Below are positions 50,258 through 57,688 of a DNA stretch of 58,997 nucleotides, piece after piece. The position numbers were made by a program, and so were the translations under genes. Under the pieces are notes generated by a model. That model was given only the letters and a program-made list of their open reading frames with translations, did not search any database and was not told where the DNA came from. Each line of letters begins with the position of its first letter. Positions within the stretch are counted from its first letter, which is position 1. Source of the stretch: a virus; the IMG/VR virus record IMGVR_UViG_3300018080_008436, positions 1-58,997 of that record. One strand, given 5' to 3'.

Positions 50258-50594
50258 TTTCTTCGATCCTTTCTTTGCATCTTGGGCATCGTTCGCAGAG
50301 ATCTTTTAATGAGATATTGATATCAACTCTTGCGTTGATTACCTCATTGCCATAATGATCGATTCTAGGCTGTTCGTAAGGACTTTTATGGTTCATCCCT
50401 CTACGCAACATCTCTTCTGCCAATTCGTCATGTCTTTGTCCCATTTTAGAGGGTTCTATTTGAACAACAGGATTCAACCTGCCATGCATACGATGTCCTT
50501 TGACGAAGTTATGTTTATGTTTATGGATCTCTCCGTGCTCACCACATAAGTGTTGATTGCATAGCAACTTAGGATTTACCATCCACATTCTCAT
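50223..50594 (-). CDS. Pyrimidine-dimer glycosylase (Pyr_excise) family-like protein
   Basis: 123 residues: MRMWMVNPKLLCNQHLCGEH then GEIHKHKHNFVKGHRMHGRL and RHDELAEEMLRRGMNHKSPY followed by EQPRIDH. The start MRxWxxxPxxLCxxHLLGEHxExH and RHDxLxxEMxxRGxxHxSP is the pattern of the phage/bacterial family assigned to pyrimidine-dimer DNA glycosylase (T4 DenV fold), although this subclass may be a catalytically different relative. Tail carries CERCPRCKER. Confidence 0.65.
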   Translation of the reverse strand: MRMWMVNPKLLCNQHLCGEHGEIHKHKHNFVKGHRMHGRLNPVVQIEPSKMGQRHDELAEEMLRRGMNHKSPYEQPRIDHYGNEVINARVDINISLKDLCERCPRCKERIEESEKASISQKSQ

Positions 50595-51097
50595 TGAGAA
50601 TCTCCCAATCCAAAAAGTCCGCCGATTGCTTCCACGTCTTGATCTGATGGCCTGAAAATCCCCTCACTATCAAGATTGTTTATTGTACGAGACAAAACGG
50701 CTTGGGCTATCTCTAAAGATCCAATATAATCCTGATCATCATCCAATAAAAAACTAGCCATAACTCTGGTGTCTTCTTGACACTTTATAAACATGTCAAC
50801 AGCGTCCTTATGTCCTGCCAGAATGTAACCAGTAGAAAGAGCCTGTGACTGTTGTGAAGCTTGAACCCACTCTATCAAAGCAGGTTTATTATTCTCTCTG
50901 AACTCCTGGAAAAGTTCTCTGATTCTTCGTACAGCAATTGTCGCGACAGCTTTGATTTGCGCATCATCTTCGGCCTCTTGCCTTTCCTTCTCATATTCTA
51001 TGATGATAGCACTATGCTCCAAAGCAACTTTCGACATAGCCTGCATACGACTTTGTCTAGTTCCAATCTCATTTGCCATTTTTTCCAAGCTACTCAC
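50591..51097 (-). CDS. Helical hypothetical protein
   Basis: 168 residues, nearly all alpha: MSSLEKMANEIGTRQSRMQA, IIIEYEKERQEAEDDAQIKA, RELFQEFRENNKPALIEWVQ, YIGSLEIAQAVLSRTINNLD. Ala/Glu-rich coiled coil without motif; unrecognised. Overlaps its upstream neighbour by eight bases. Confidence 0.7.
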   Translation of the reverse strand: MSSLEKMANEIGTRQSRMQAMSKVALEHSAIIIEYEKERQEAEDDAQIKAVATIAVRRIRELFQEFRENNKPALIEWVQASQQSQALSTGYILAGHKDAVDMFIKCQEDTRVMASFLLDDDQDYIGSLEIAQAVLSRTINNLDSEGIFRPSDQDVEAIGGLFGLGDSQ

Positions 51098-51401
51098 TCT
51101 TTTTCTCCTCGATAGGTTTGATCAGTTCATACAGTTCCTCGACATCTTTCTGAGTAACAGTCATGGTCTTGAGTGTTTCAAGCATGTCTTCAGAGATATC
51201 CTTTCTACGACGATGCTTGTCTTTGTATGGATCAAGTAGGCCATTGCCGATCCACATCTCATGAGTGAGATACATCTTGCCCTTCTGGTCTTTGGCGACT
51301 GCCAGTTTCCCCATCTCCAGAACTACATCTTCTTTATGAGTCCCATAATGAATGAACTCATCTACTCTTTCAGCTTTTGTCTTTTGTGATTTTCTGCCCA
51401 T
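51090..51401 (-). CDS. Hypothetical protein sharing a segment with 9600-9827
   Basis: 103 residues: MGRKSQKTKAERVDEFIHYG, THKEDVVLEMGKLAVAKDQK, YLTHEMWIGNGLLDPYKDKH and a helical, acidic end. YGTHKEDVVLEMGKLAVAK aligns with YGSHQEDHVKLGRLAVRK in 9600-9827. Ribosome site AAAGGGGCACAAA. Confidence 0.7.
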   Translation of the reverse strand: MGRKSQKTKAERVDEFIHYGTHKEDVVLEMGKLAVAKDQKGKMYLTHEMWIGNGLLDPYKDKHRRRKDISEDMLETLKTMTVTQKDVEELYELIKPIEEKKSE

Positions 51402-51423
51402 TTTGTGCCCCTTTGATACTCTG

Positions 51424-51504
51424 CTAGTATCCTTCTGTAAGTGCTTTGTAAACTACATAGATTAAAACGACAGCAACGACTCCGACGATAACAATAGTAT
51501 TCAT
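51424..51504 (-). CDS. 26-residue membrane peptide
   Basis: MNTIVIVGVVAVVLIYVVYK then ALTEGY: one membrane helix. Excellent ribosome site (CAGGAGGCTACC) directly before the ATG and a promoter 30 bases upstream (51526), so this is more than a chance frame. First translated frame after that promoter. Confidence 0.65.
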   Translation of the reverse strand: MNTIVIVGVVAVVLIYVVYKALTEGY

Positions 51505-51525
51505 GGTAGCCTCCTGCTTTTACTA

Positions 51526-51553
51526 AATATAGCTTGGTTCTTGGGCTTATCAA
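51526..51553 (-). promoter_or_regulatory. Sigma70-like promoter
   Basis: TTGATA, 16 bases ending AGC, TATATT. The only clear promoter inside the 32-55 kb array; drives 51504 and onward. Confidence 0.7.
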
Positions 51554-51573
51554 GCCGTAATAAGAAAATATTT

Positions 51574-51915
51574 TCAGAAAGGGATCTCGTCATAAATTTG
51601 GATTGTCATACGACTTTCCATGACCAATCCATCTGGCAAGATGATCTCTCTATGATTATAGGAATTTCGATATCCCAACACTGCTTCTGTATCATCAGTA
51701 CCCATGCCCTGAGTGATATCCTGGTTGATATAAATTTTATCGATTCTCAACTCATCTTTGAGATCTGGCATTCGCTCTTCCAACTCTTTGAGCATCTTGT
51801 TTGCATCATCTAATGATGTCCAGAGAGAATGGACAGCGGCTCCTGACATAAGGAAATAAATATGTTTTTCCAGAAGTCCACTCAAAGTAATTGTTTTTGT
51901 ATTAGTCGAAGTCAA
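51574..51915 (-). CDS. KPIILD-family paralogue
   Basis: 113 residues: MTSTNTKTITLSGLLEKHIY, AVHSLWTSLDDANKMLKELE, then a beta-rich tail (LRIDKIYINQDITQGMGTDD; MESRMTIQIYDEIPF). Last gene before the promoter at 51526. Confidence 0.75.
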   Translation of the reverse strand: MTSTNTKTITLSGLLEKHIYFLMSGAAVHSLWTSLDDANKMLKELEERMPDLKDELRIDKIYINQDITQGMGTDDTEAVLGYRNSYNHREIILPDGLVMESRMTIQIYDEIPF

Positions 51916-52123
51916 GGTATGTCACCATTTTTCCTACTGGTATTGAATAAAGTTTGGCATCTTTATGATACTTTTCAACATGGCCCAACATTAATAAAGC
52001 TTCTTCTTTGTCAAACCATATAGAGTGAATTTCGACTGACGATTTCCCCCATCTTACTCCATTAAATGTCACAACATAAACTCGTTGGTTTTGTCGATCT
52101 AATATTATTGGTTTTACTTCCAT
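51902..52123 (-). CDS. KPIILD-family paralogue, short
   Basis: 73 residues from the ATG at 52123, which shares a base with the stop of the upstream gene. MEVKPIILDRQNQRVYVVTF, IHSIWFDKEEALLMLGHVEK, AKLYSIPVGKMVTYLDFD. The tail (x-IPVGKMVTYLDF) resembles that of 52949 (APIGSLIPFIDF). Confidence 0.75.
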   Translation of the reverse strand: MEVKPIILDRQNQRVYVVTFNGVRWGKSSVEIHSIWFDKEEALLMLGHVEKYHKDAKLYSIPVGKMVTYLDFD

Positions 52124-52578
52124 CAAGTCACCATAAATAAAAACATCATCAAAACAATAACAATCACTGCAATTGGGATGAACGCAAATATACCGAAAAG
52201 TTCCAAACAAATACTAGTAGCGATTGCCAATGCTGTTGAAAAAGTGATTACAACAGTTAACATAAATGAGAGTACTGAATTGGGGTATTTTCTTGCCAAC
52301 TCTCTGGCTTTCATTTTAGTGACTCTACAGATGTATTTCCATCTACTCTCTCGTCTCTCATCCTGTATGTAGGTCTGAGAAAATCCACGCTCTATGATCT
52401 CGTCCAGCGCAATTATTTTTACATAAGAGTCGTGACGGGAGCAGTCCGTATATTCATCCAAAGCGGCTCTTGCTCTATCCATTGTACTCCAGATAGAATG
52501 CATACAATTATGTCGGATCACTGCATATACTTGCTGAACCTCTTGATCATCCATACAAATTGTTTTGACATTACTCAT
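52123..52578 (-). CDS. KPIILD-family paralogue with C-terminal membrane anchor
   Basis: 151 residues: MSNVKTICMDDQEVQQVYAV, MHSIWSTMDRARAALDEYTD, a basic linker, and two hydrophobic spans (SVLSFMLTVVITFSTALAIA; FGIFAFIPIAVIVIVLMMFL). Confidence 0.75.
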   Translation of the reverse strand: MSNVKTICMDDQEVQQVYAVIRHNCMHSIWSTMDRARAALDEYTDCSRHDSYVKIIALDEIIERGFSQTYIQDERRESRWKYICRVTKMKARELARKYPNSVLSFMLTVVITFSTALAIATSICLELFGIFAFIPIAVIVIVLMMFLFMVT

Positions 52579-52745
52579 GATACAATGATTATTCTCTTTG
52601 CTTTCTTGCAGATCTTACACTCTTGATCTTCGGTAAACACCTGGATGTCTCCAGTATCAGTGTCAATAGTAGCTACAGATCTCTCCTTGGCTGTCCAAGT
52701 ATGCCAGCCCAAAGAACATAAGATCTCTTGTAGCCTTCTGATCAT
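52575..52745 (-). CDS. 56-residue small protein with a CxxC
   Basis: MIRRLQEILCSLGWHTWTAK then ERSVATIDTDTGDIQVFTED and QECKICKKAKRIIIVS. No module. ATGA overlap with the next paralogue and a four-base overlap with the gene above, so it belongs to the chain. Confidence 0.7.
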   Translation of the reverse strand: MIRRLQEILCSLGWHTWTAKERSVATIDTDTGDIQVFTEDQECKICKKAKRIIIVS

Positions 52746-52936
52746 TTCAGATCTTTTTCACTTACCCAGGTTGTCATGTAAATTTCCAGATGTTTAATCT
52801 GAAATCTTACTTTGCGCATTTGTTCATTCGTCTCAAGAACCTTGCCAACTGATCCTCTCATAACAGTGAATTCAGTTCCGCCACCAACATGAATGATGAT
52901 GTTGTTCTTCAATGTGACTTGATCTTCTGCTTTCAT
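52742..52936 (-). CDS. Small beta-rich protein
   Basis: 64 residues: MKAEDQVTLKNNIIIHVGGG, TEFTVMRGSVGKVLETNEQM and KVRFQIKHLEIYMTTWVSEK. Looks like a KOW/SH3-type barrel (VxVxxGxxGKVxE). Not a KPIILD member. Confidence 0.7.
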   Translation of the reverse strand: MKAEDQVTLKNNIIIHVGGGTEFTVMRGSVGKVLETNEQMRKVRFQIKHLEIYMTTWVSEKDLK

Positions 52937-52948
52937 TTTCTTATCTCC

Positions 52949-53407
52949 CTAGATAATTTGTAGTGCATGTAAAACCCAATACAATGTTGCCCCTATAATA
53001 GTGATATCTAATATTAACGCTACAGGCAACCATTTTTGTATCTTTCTCATCCTTTCAAGTCGAAAAGCTTCCTCATGCTTTTCCGCAAACTGACATTCTC
53101 TTATCGACTCTTCTCCTTCAGTCAACTCAAAATCTATAAAAGGAATTAGAGATCCAATAGGTGCTTCATGTATCCTAGCCTTCGGATATGTAGAAATGAT
53201 GTTATCCAAAATATATTCAGCCTCTTCTCTCGTCTTCCAAATGGAATGGATCTCTAAATGAGGTGGATAATCCGTACATGATGTTCTATCAAATGGATAG
53301 CTCTTATGGACTCTGAATTCTGGGGGAGGAAGATATACACTCCTGACAATAACATAAACATTGGGGGTGACTATCTGATCTTCTAATACAATTTGTTTAA
53401 CGTTCAT
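52949..53407 (-). CDS. KPIILD-family paralogue with C-terminal membrane anchor
   Basis: 152 residues: MNVKQIVLEDQIVTPNVYVI, a long inserted loop, LEIHSIWKTREEAEYILDNI, APIGSLIPFIDFELTEGEES and a final span WLPVALILDITIIGATLYWV. Confidence 0.75.
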   Translation of the reverse strand: MNVKQIVLEDQIVTPNVYVIVRSVYLPPPEFRVHKSYPFDRTSCTDYPPHLEIHSIWKTREEAEYILDNIISTYPKARIHEAPIGSLIPFIDFELTEGEESIRECQFAEKHEEAFRLERMRKIQKWLPVALILDITIIGATLYWVLHALQII

Positions 53408-53691
53408 GACCTTGTCGCTCTAGTAGTTATTTCAGCCATAACTTCTTGGATCTGATCCCTGACGCTCAAATGGGTACATAAATGGGGAGTCGGATTTACA
53501 TCTAACTCAACGGTAACGACACTACCTTCTGTCAGTTCTGAACCACTAGTAAGTTGGTTGACTATTCTTGAGGCATGCTCTCTTCTTGTCCATATAGAAT
53601 GAACAGCGCCCTCCCAAATAACAACACAAACTTGCAACGGGACTTTTACTTTATCAGGTGTACTATCAAGAATTATCTTCTTCGTTGACAT
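53404..53691 (-). CDS. KPIILD-family paralogue
   Basis: 95 residues from the ATG at 53691, inside the end of the gene above. MSTKKIILDSTPDKVKVPLQ, AVHSIWTRREHASRIVNQLT, then a beta-like stretch and a helical end (VRDQIQEVMAEITTRATRS). Confidence 0.75.
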   Translation of the reverse strand: MSTKKIILDSTPDKVKVPLQVCVVIWEGAVHSIWTRREHASRIVNQLTSGSELTEGSVVTVELDVNPTPHLCTHLSVRDQIQEVMAEITTRATRS

Positions 53692-54031
53692 CGTTTCTCT
53701 CATGTTGATAATGATTTGGCATGTCATAATCCCATACAGAAGAATCAAAGTTATCTTCAGGGATTGTCCTGGCAGAGTTTAAAGCAACACCGTTATGGAC
53801 TACAACAGATCTTCTTTCATTTTCTCGAATATTGATTGCAATCTTTTTTATAAACACTAAGTTGAATTGATGCCCATGCCTTGTCTCATGATCAATTAGT
53901 GCTTTGACTTCGCAGGCAGTGTCTTCACTTGTCCAGATAGAATCAACAACATTGTTGTGTATAACAACATAAACATATTCTCGCTCTTCTATCGGAGTTC
54001 TATCCAGTACAATTGTTGCTGATTCCGACAT
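53666..54031 (-). CDS. KPIILD-family paralogue
   Basis: 121 residues: MSESATIVLDRTPIEEREYV, VVDSIWTSEDTACEVKALID, a basic beta-rich middle (KKIAINIRENERRSVVVHNG) and an acidic tail (HYQHERNDVNEEDNS). Confidence 0.75.
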   Translation of the reverse strand: MSESATIVLDRTPIEEREYVYVVIHNNVVDSIWTSEDTACEVKALIDHETRHGHQFNLVFIKKIAINIRENERRSVVVHNGVALNSARTIPEDNFDSSVWDYDMPNHYQHERNDVNEEDNS

Positions 54032-54345
54032 TAAAAACCCTCATTGAAACCACTATCTGAAAACACATCCATCAAAGTTCTTCCCCTTCCTCTGCCATAC
54101 CGTCTTTCATCTTGTTCTCTTGCTCTTCTAACAACATGATCAGTTCCAGGGCAATTTGTGTTTTCATTAAGGTATACTCTTTGGAGTATCCCACTCCCGT
54201 TTTCTTCAACAATCTGACCAAAGACTTCCTGAGCCTCAAATGGGTCTGTCCAGGCAGAATGCACCACATTACCGACTACGATAAGGTGAAGTAAGATCCC
54301 GCTTTCTACAGTATCTTCCAGATTAAATATGCGAACTTTAGCCAT
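54031..54345 (-). CDS. KPIILD-family paralogue
   Basis: 104 residues from the ATG at 54345. MAKVRIFNLEDTVESGILLH, VVHSAWTDPFEAQEVFGQIV, then a basic tail (VRRAREQDERRYGRGRGRTL). Shares one base with the next ATG. Confidence 0.75.
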   Translation of the reverse strand: MAKVRIFNLEDTVESGILLHLIVVGNVVHSAWTDPFEAQEVFGQIVEENGSGILQRVYLNENTNCPGTDHVVRRAREQDERRYGRGRGRTLMDVFSDSGFNEGF

Positions 54346-54392
54346 AGCCTTACTCTTATACAAAGGTTACTTGAATTAATATAGACGCAAGA

Positions 54393-55202
54393 TCAGTCTA
54401 ATCCAAGAATTATCCTCTGTTTTTTGCAACAATTCTCAGAGCAGGCCCAAAGATGGTCATGTTCGAATATGTTGGTAAATTGATGAAGAACTCTGACTTC
54501 GCTGATATCTGCCCCCGCTGGCTTAAAACCTATGATCCATACGTCCTTAGAGTTTCTTGCAATGCTTTTGCCACAATTCTGACAATATCTTGGTGGAAGT
54601 GATCTAAATAATTGACAGATTTCATTTTTGTATGCCAATGCTCTTTCATATGCCAATACAGCAGTGACATCACTGGCCATGACTTCAGGTTCTACTTCAT
54701 AGCGGCTCTCTTTCCACATCCAAATTCTTCTATCAAAAAATGTCTTCCTTTTCAAGCGACGATACATTTCATGATTCATTTTGAAATTAGCGGGAGAGGC
54801 AGAGGCGGGAAAGTCATTTTCGATAATCACTTTATTAACCAGGTCTGGTCTCTGTTCCAAGACCTTTTTCACCTTTTCGGGATCATTTAAGTCTTCAGCA
54901 GTATAGAGTGATTTGAGAGTTTCATTACGAGATGGGTCAATGATCGCTGAAAAAAGTTCAACGGGAAGGCCGTTATTGACGTTAATGCTAATCTCATAGC
55001 CTCTCTGATCGCTTACAACGGGGTTTGTAGGCATTTCGATGATATGAGCGTCATTGTATGCATGTCGAAGTAATTCGAGCGTTTCCTGGGCTTTCTGAGG
55101 GTCCGTCCAAAAAGAGTGTATATCATCGACATAGTCCCCCATAGAGGCCATGACAATATAGATGGTCTCTTGTGGTTTTAGGATAATAGGTTTGGTCTTC
55201 AT
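54393..55202 (-). CDS. KPIILD-family paralogue with FCSxxC-like zinc module; first of the array
   Basis: 269 residues: MKTKPIILKPQETIYIVMAS, IHSFWTDPQKAQETLELLRH, a long middle (YEISINVNNGLPVELFSAII; RIWMWKESRYEVEPEVMASD), CQNCGKSIARN and LWACSENCCKKQ. Upstream-most member of the array. Ribosome site AAAGAGACAAACC. Confidence 0.8.
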   Translation of the reverse strand: MKTKPIILKPQETIYIVMASMGDYVDDIHSFWTDPQKAQETLELLRHAYNDAHIIEMPTNPVVSDQRGYEISINVNNGLPVELFSAIIDPSRNETLKSLYTAEDLNDPEKVKKVLEQRPDLVNKVIIENDFPASASPANFKMNHEMYRRLKRKTFFDRRIWMWKESRYEVEPEVMASDVTAVLAYERALAYKNEICQLFRSLPPRYCQNCGKSIARNSKDVWIIGFKPAGADISEVRVLHQFTNIFEHDHLWACSENCCKKQRIILGLD

Positions 55203-55232
55203 GGTTTGTCTCTTTACGAACCTCGGACCTAT

Positions 55233-55568
55233 TTACCAATACTTCTTGGCTTTTTCCTGCTTACTTTCAAGTTTGTAAATCTCTTCACCCAATTTCTTAA
55301 AGACTTCAGCATAATGTGTTTCAAAAGCTTTATAATTATTCTTGATGAAAACCATCAGAACAATGTTAATACCACCAAACATCCAAGATACACCAATTGC
55401 CATCCATTCAATAGTTTCTCCACTTAAAAACTTCCCCCATGCATCATAGGCACTAAAAGAATGCACTGTAGTCAGGAAAACTATCATAAAGAAGTTCAAG
55501 TAGTAGCCGAACAAATAAGTTCTAGAGAGAATTTTGTGAATTTCCTTACAGGACTCAAGTTCACTCAT
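55233..55568 (-). CDS. Membrane protein
   Basis: 111 residues from the ATG at 55568 (AAGGAGGAAG upstream, overlapping the end of 55561-55866). Two spans (YLFGYYLNFFMIVFLTTVHS; EWMAIGVSWMFGGINIVLMV) and a basic coiled-coil end (KKLGEEIYKLESKQEKAKKY). Unrecognised. Confidence 0.7.
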   Translation of the reverse strand: MSELESCKEIHKILSRTYLFGYYLNFFMIVFLTTVHSFSAYDAWGKFLSGETIEWMAIGVSWMFGGINIVLMVFIKNNYKAFETHYAEVFKKLGEEIYKLESKQEKAKKYW

Positions 55569-55866
55569 CTTCTTCCTCCTTGGGATACGTCTTGTACTTG
55601 ACACCATATTTCTCAGAGATTTGACATCGGTTTGGTGCCAAGTAGTTCCATTGTTCAATAGTTGGCATCCCATCCAGTTCTTGAAAAAGTTCTTCACTGT
55701 ATTGTCGGGTAATTCCACAACAGAGAAATTGCTCTCCTGTTTCCTCGTCCTCAACCACAGGAATTCTCTCTTGGAAAAGTTTGGCCACTTTCCCAACGAG
55801 TAATTCGTCATCGGGTTCATTCGAGACTGTAATGACTCTATCGCCAACTTTGATATCTTCTTTCAA
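55561..55866 (-). CDS. Small beta-rich protein, TTG start
   Basis: 101 residues. The frame opens at a TTG eight bases after AAGGAG, with no ATG nearby: MKEDIKVGDRVITVSNEPDD, VGKVAKLFQERIPVVEDEET and CCGITRQYSEELFQELDGMP. VGDRV...VGKVA is a KOW/SH3-like start. Unrecognised. Confidence 0.65.
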   Translation of the reverse strand: MKEDIKVGDRVITVSNEPDDELLVGKVAKLFQERIPVVEDEETGEQFLCCGITRQYSEELFQELDGMPTIEQWNYLAPNRCQISEKYGVKYKTYPKEEEDE

Positions 55867-55867
55867 T

Positions 55868-56203
55868 TTACCACTCCTTGTTTTCGACTGGTGTAACAGA
55901 TTCTGTTTCTGTAGAAGTCTTCAGAGTGTTGATCGCCCTAGTCTTAACTGCCTGCTCTTTTTCTCTGTTAATTTCGTGATATTCGCTTAAGATGATTTTA
56001 TCATCCTCCAAAGCTTTCTGGACAACAGGGAGGATCTCAGGATACTCTTCAGCGAGACGATGAACCTTACCATATTCCTGGGTAGTGATCTCTTTCTTAC
56101 CAACTGATTTGATTGCCATGACAAAAAAGAAAATAGTAAGTCCGACGACAAAAGCTATTGCTGTATGACAAGCAGTTCTTGATTCACAATTTGAACAACC
56201 CAT
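55868..56203 (-). CDS. Single-span membrane protein
   Basis: 111 residues: MGCSNCESRTACHTAIAFVV then GLTIFFFVMAIKSVGKKEIT, a helical soluble part (RLAEEYPEILPVVQKALEDD). N-terminal CSNC could be lipid- or metal-linked. Ribosome site AAGGAGGCTTACC. Confidence 0.7.
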   Translation of the reverse strand: MGCSNCESRTACHTAIAFVVGLTIFFFVMAIKSVGKKEITTQEYGKVHRLAEEYPEILPVVQKALEDDKIILSEYHEINREKEQAVKTRAINTLKTSTETESVTPVENKEW

Positions 56204-56214
56204 GGTAAGCCTCC

Positions 56215-56952
56215 TTAACCAATACAGAAACGTTGCCGATTCAATGCCTTGCCATCCTCAAGCCCTTCAAGAACGACTTCGGCAATTCGAGGGTCAACAT
56301 CGTTATCAGGATGTTCGGGATCTTGAAGAATCTCCTTGAGGCGTTTTACGCGCCCTTGACGAATTTGCTCATCCAACTGGGACCGTTTCTCCTTCAGAGC
56401 CTGGATCTGCTTTTCAACCTCATCCAACTCTTTTGTTACTCCTGGGGCATCCAATCCATCAATCCATTCTTTTTGATATGAATTGACATTGCAATAGAAT
56501 TGTTTCCCCTCTCTACACACTTTGTCATTCTGGGTCATAATGAAAGTGTCAATCCGATAGTTAAGTGCTTCCAGGCCGTCATCAATGAACTGCTCAAGAT
56601 TGTCAGCAATCTTTTCAGTGACCTCTCCGACTACTCTATTAAACTTTTTGACTCGTCCTTCCCACCCTCTACAACCGTTGAATTTGAGATATTCGAGGAT
56701 CTGTTTAAGAGTACCTTCGATTTTTACTTCCCCACTCCAACCAATGATGAATTTGCTTTTCTCAAAGAACTCTCGAAGAGATGGATGCAGAGCCTTGTAG
56801 TCAACTGTCCCGATAACACAATGGGGCAAAAGAGTTTCAACCCCTTCTGAAACTTTTTCAGTTACGTTGGTTGTGAATTCCAGGTCATCGCGAGTAATGT
56901 CTCTAGTCTTCTTGTAGAGATTGCCAAAGCGGGTTTCTGTAATTTCGATCAT
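56215..56952 (-). CDS. Coiled-coil hypothetical protein
   Basis: 245 residues. N-terminal mixed domain (MIEITETRFGNLYKKTRDIT; VIGTVDYKALHPSLREFFEK), a basic middle (RGWEGRVKKFNRVVGEVTEK), and a long coiled coil (KELDEVEKQIQALKEKRSQL, DEQIRQGRVKRLKEIL) before a short acidic end. Unrecognised. First gene after the promoter at 56994. Confidence 0.7.
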   Translation of the reverse strand: MIEITETRFGNLYKKTRDITRDDLEFTTNVTEKVSEGVETLLPHCVIGTVDYKALHPSLREFFEKSKFIIGWSGEVKIEGTLKQILEYLKFNGCRGWEGRVKKFNRVVGEVTEKIADNLEQFIDDGLEALNYRIDTFIMTQNDKVCREGKQFYCNVNSYQKEWIDGLDAPGVTKELDEVEKQIQALKEKRSQLDEQIRQGRVKRLKEILQDPEHPDNDVDPRIAEVVLEGLEDGKALNRQRFCIG

Positions 56953-56993
56953 TGTTGCCTCTCCTTAGTTGGTTTTATTTAGATTATAGAACC

Positions 56994-57021
56994 AACATAG
57001 CCTGTAATTTCAAAATGTCAA
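56994..57021 (-). promoter_or_regulatory. Sigma70-like promoter
   Basis: TTGACA, 16 bases ending GGC, TATGTT. Same type as in the cassette region; probably starts the long transcript into the array. Confidence 0.8.
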
Positions 57022-57036
57022 GCTATAAAAGAAAAT

Positions 57037-57687
57037 TTATTCTTCGACAACGTCAATATGATCGCCTTTGGCTGAATTACAATGCTGACACATAGTTTGC
57101 ATGTTACTAAGACAGTCCTTACCGCCCTTTGATCTTGGCATGATATGATCTTTTGTAATCAAAACCTTTTCACCATCCTTCATGCCATAAAGATTGAAAT
57201 GCCATCTATTGTCGCCTGGGTTTTTAACCTTCAAGAAGAACGTTCCTTCCAGACCGCAGATGGTACAGACACAACCTTTCTCTTTGAACGTCCTGAGTCT
57301 CAAGGAATTCATTTTGATGTCATCACCATCAAACTCTTTGAGTTGTGGTTTCATGCCATATCGTTTCTTGACATGTTGAAGAACCTCATCAACTGAGTAC
57401 TTCTTTTCACCATACAAAATTCTTGAAGGTTTCTTCTTATTCTGTCTCTTTCTTCTTTGGGTCTTCGAAGGGGTGCTGAATCCTTTTGACGAAACCGTAA
57501 AAAGATATGTGCCTCGGTTGTCGATGATTTTGATATTGAAACCTTGCTCCAAAACAAATGCACCAACAGCATTCAGCATGATCTCATTAGTCCAATTGTC
57601 GAAAAACATCCCACTTTTCCAACCGAAGTCATCGAAAGCTTCTTGAACCTTTTTATCCCCCTGTTTACAAATTACTCTAACTCTCAT
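57037..57687 (-). CDS. HNH endonuclease
   Basis: 216 residues from the ATG at 57687. C-terminal HNH domain: KDHIMPRSKGGKDCLSNMQT (Asp180, His181, Asn195) and CQHCNSAKGDH, with two structural CxxC pairs (CTIC at 141-144, CQHC at 200-203). The N-terminal ~100 residues are a basic DNA-binding-like part (PSKTQRRKRQNKKKPSRI). Probably a homing-type or site-specific nuclease. Ribosome site is weak because the gene follows the Nudix stop closely. Confidence 0.85.
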   Translation of the reverse strand: MRVRVICKQGDKKVQEAFDDFGWKSGMFFDNWTNEIMLNAVGAFVLEQGFNIKIIDNRGTYLFTVSSKGFSTPSKTQRRKRQNKKKPSRILYGEKKYSVDEVLQHVKKRYGMKPQLKEFDGDDIKMNSLRLRTFKEKGCVCTICGLEGTFFLKVKNPGDNRWHFNLYGMKDGEKVLITKDHIMPRSKGGKDCLSNMQTMCQHCNSAKGDHIDVVEE

Positions 57688-57688
57688 A

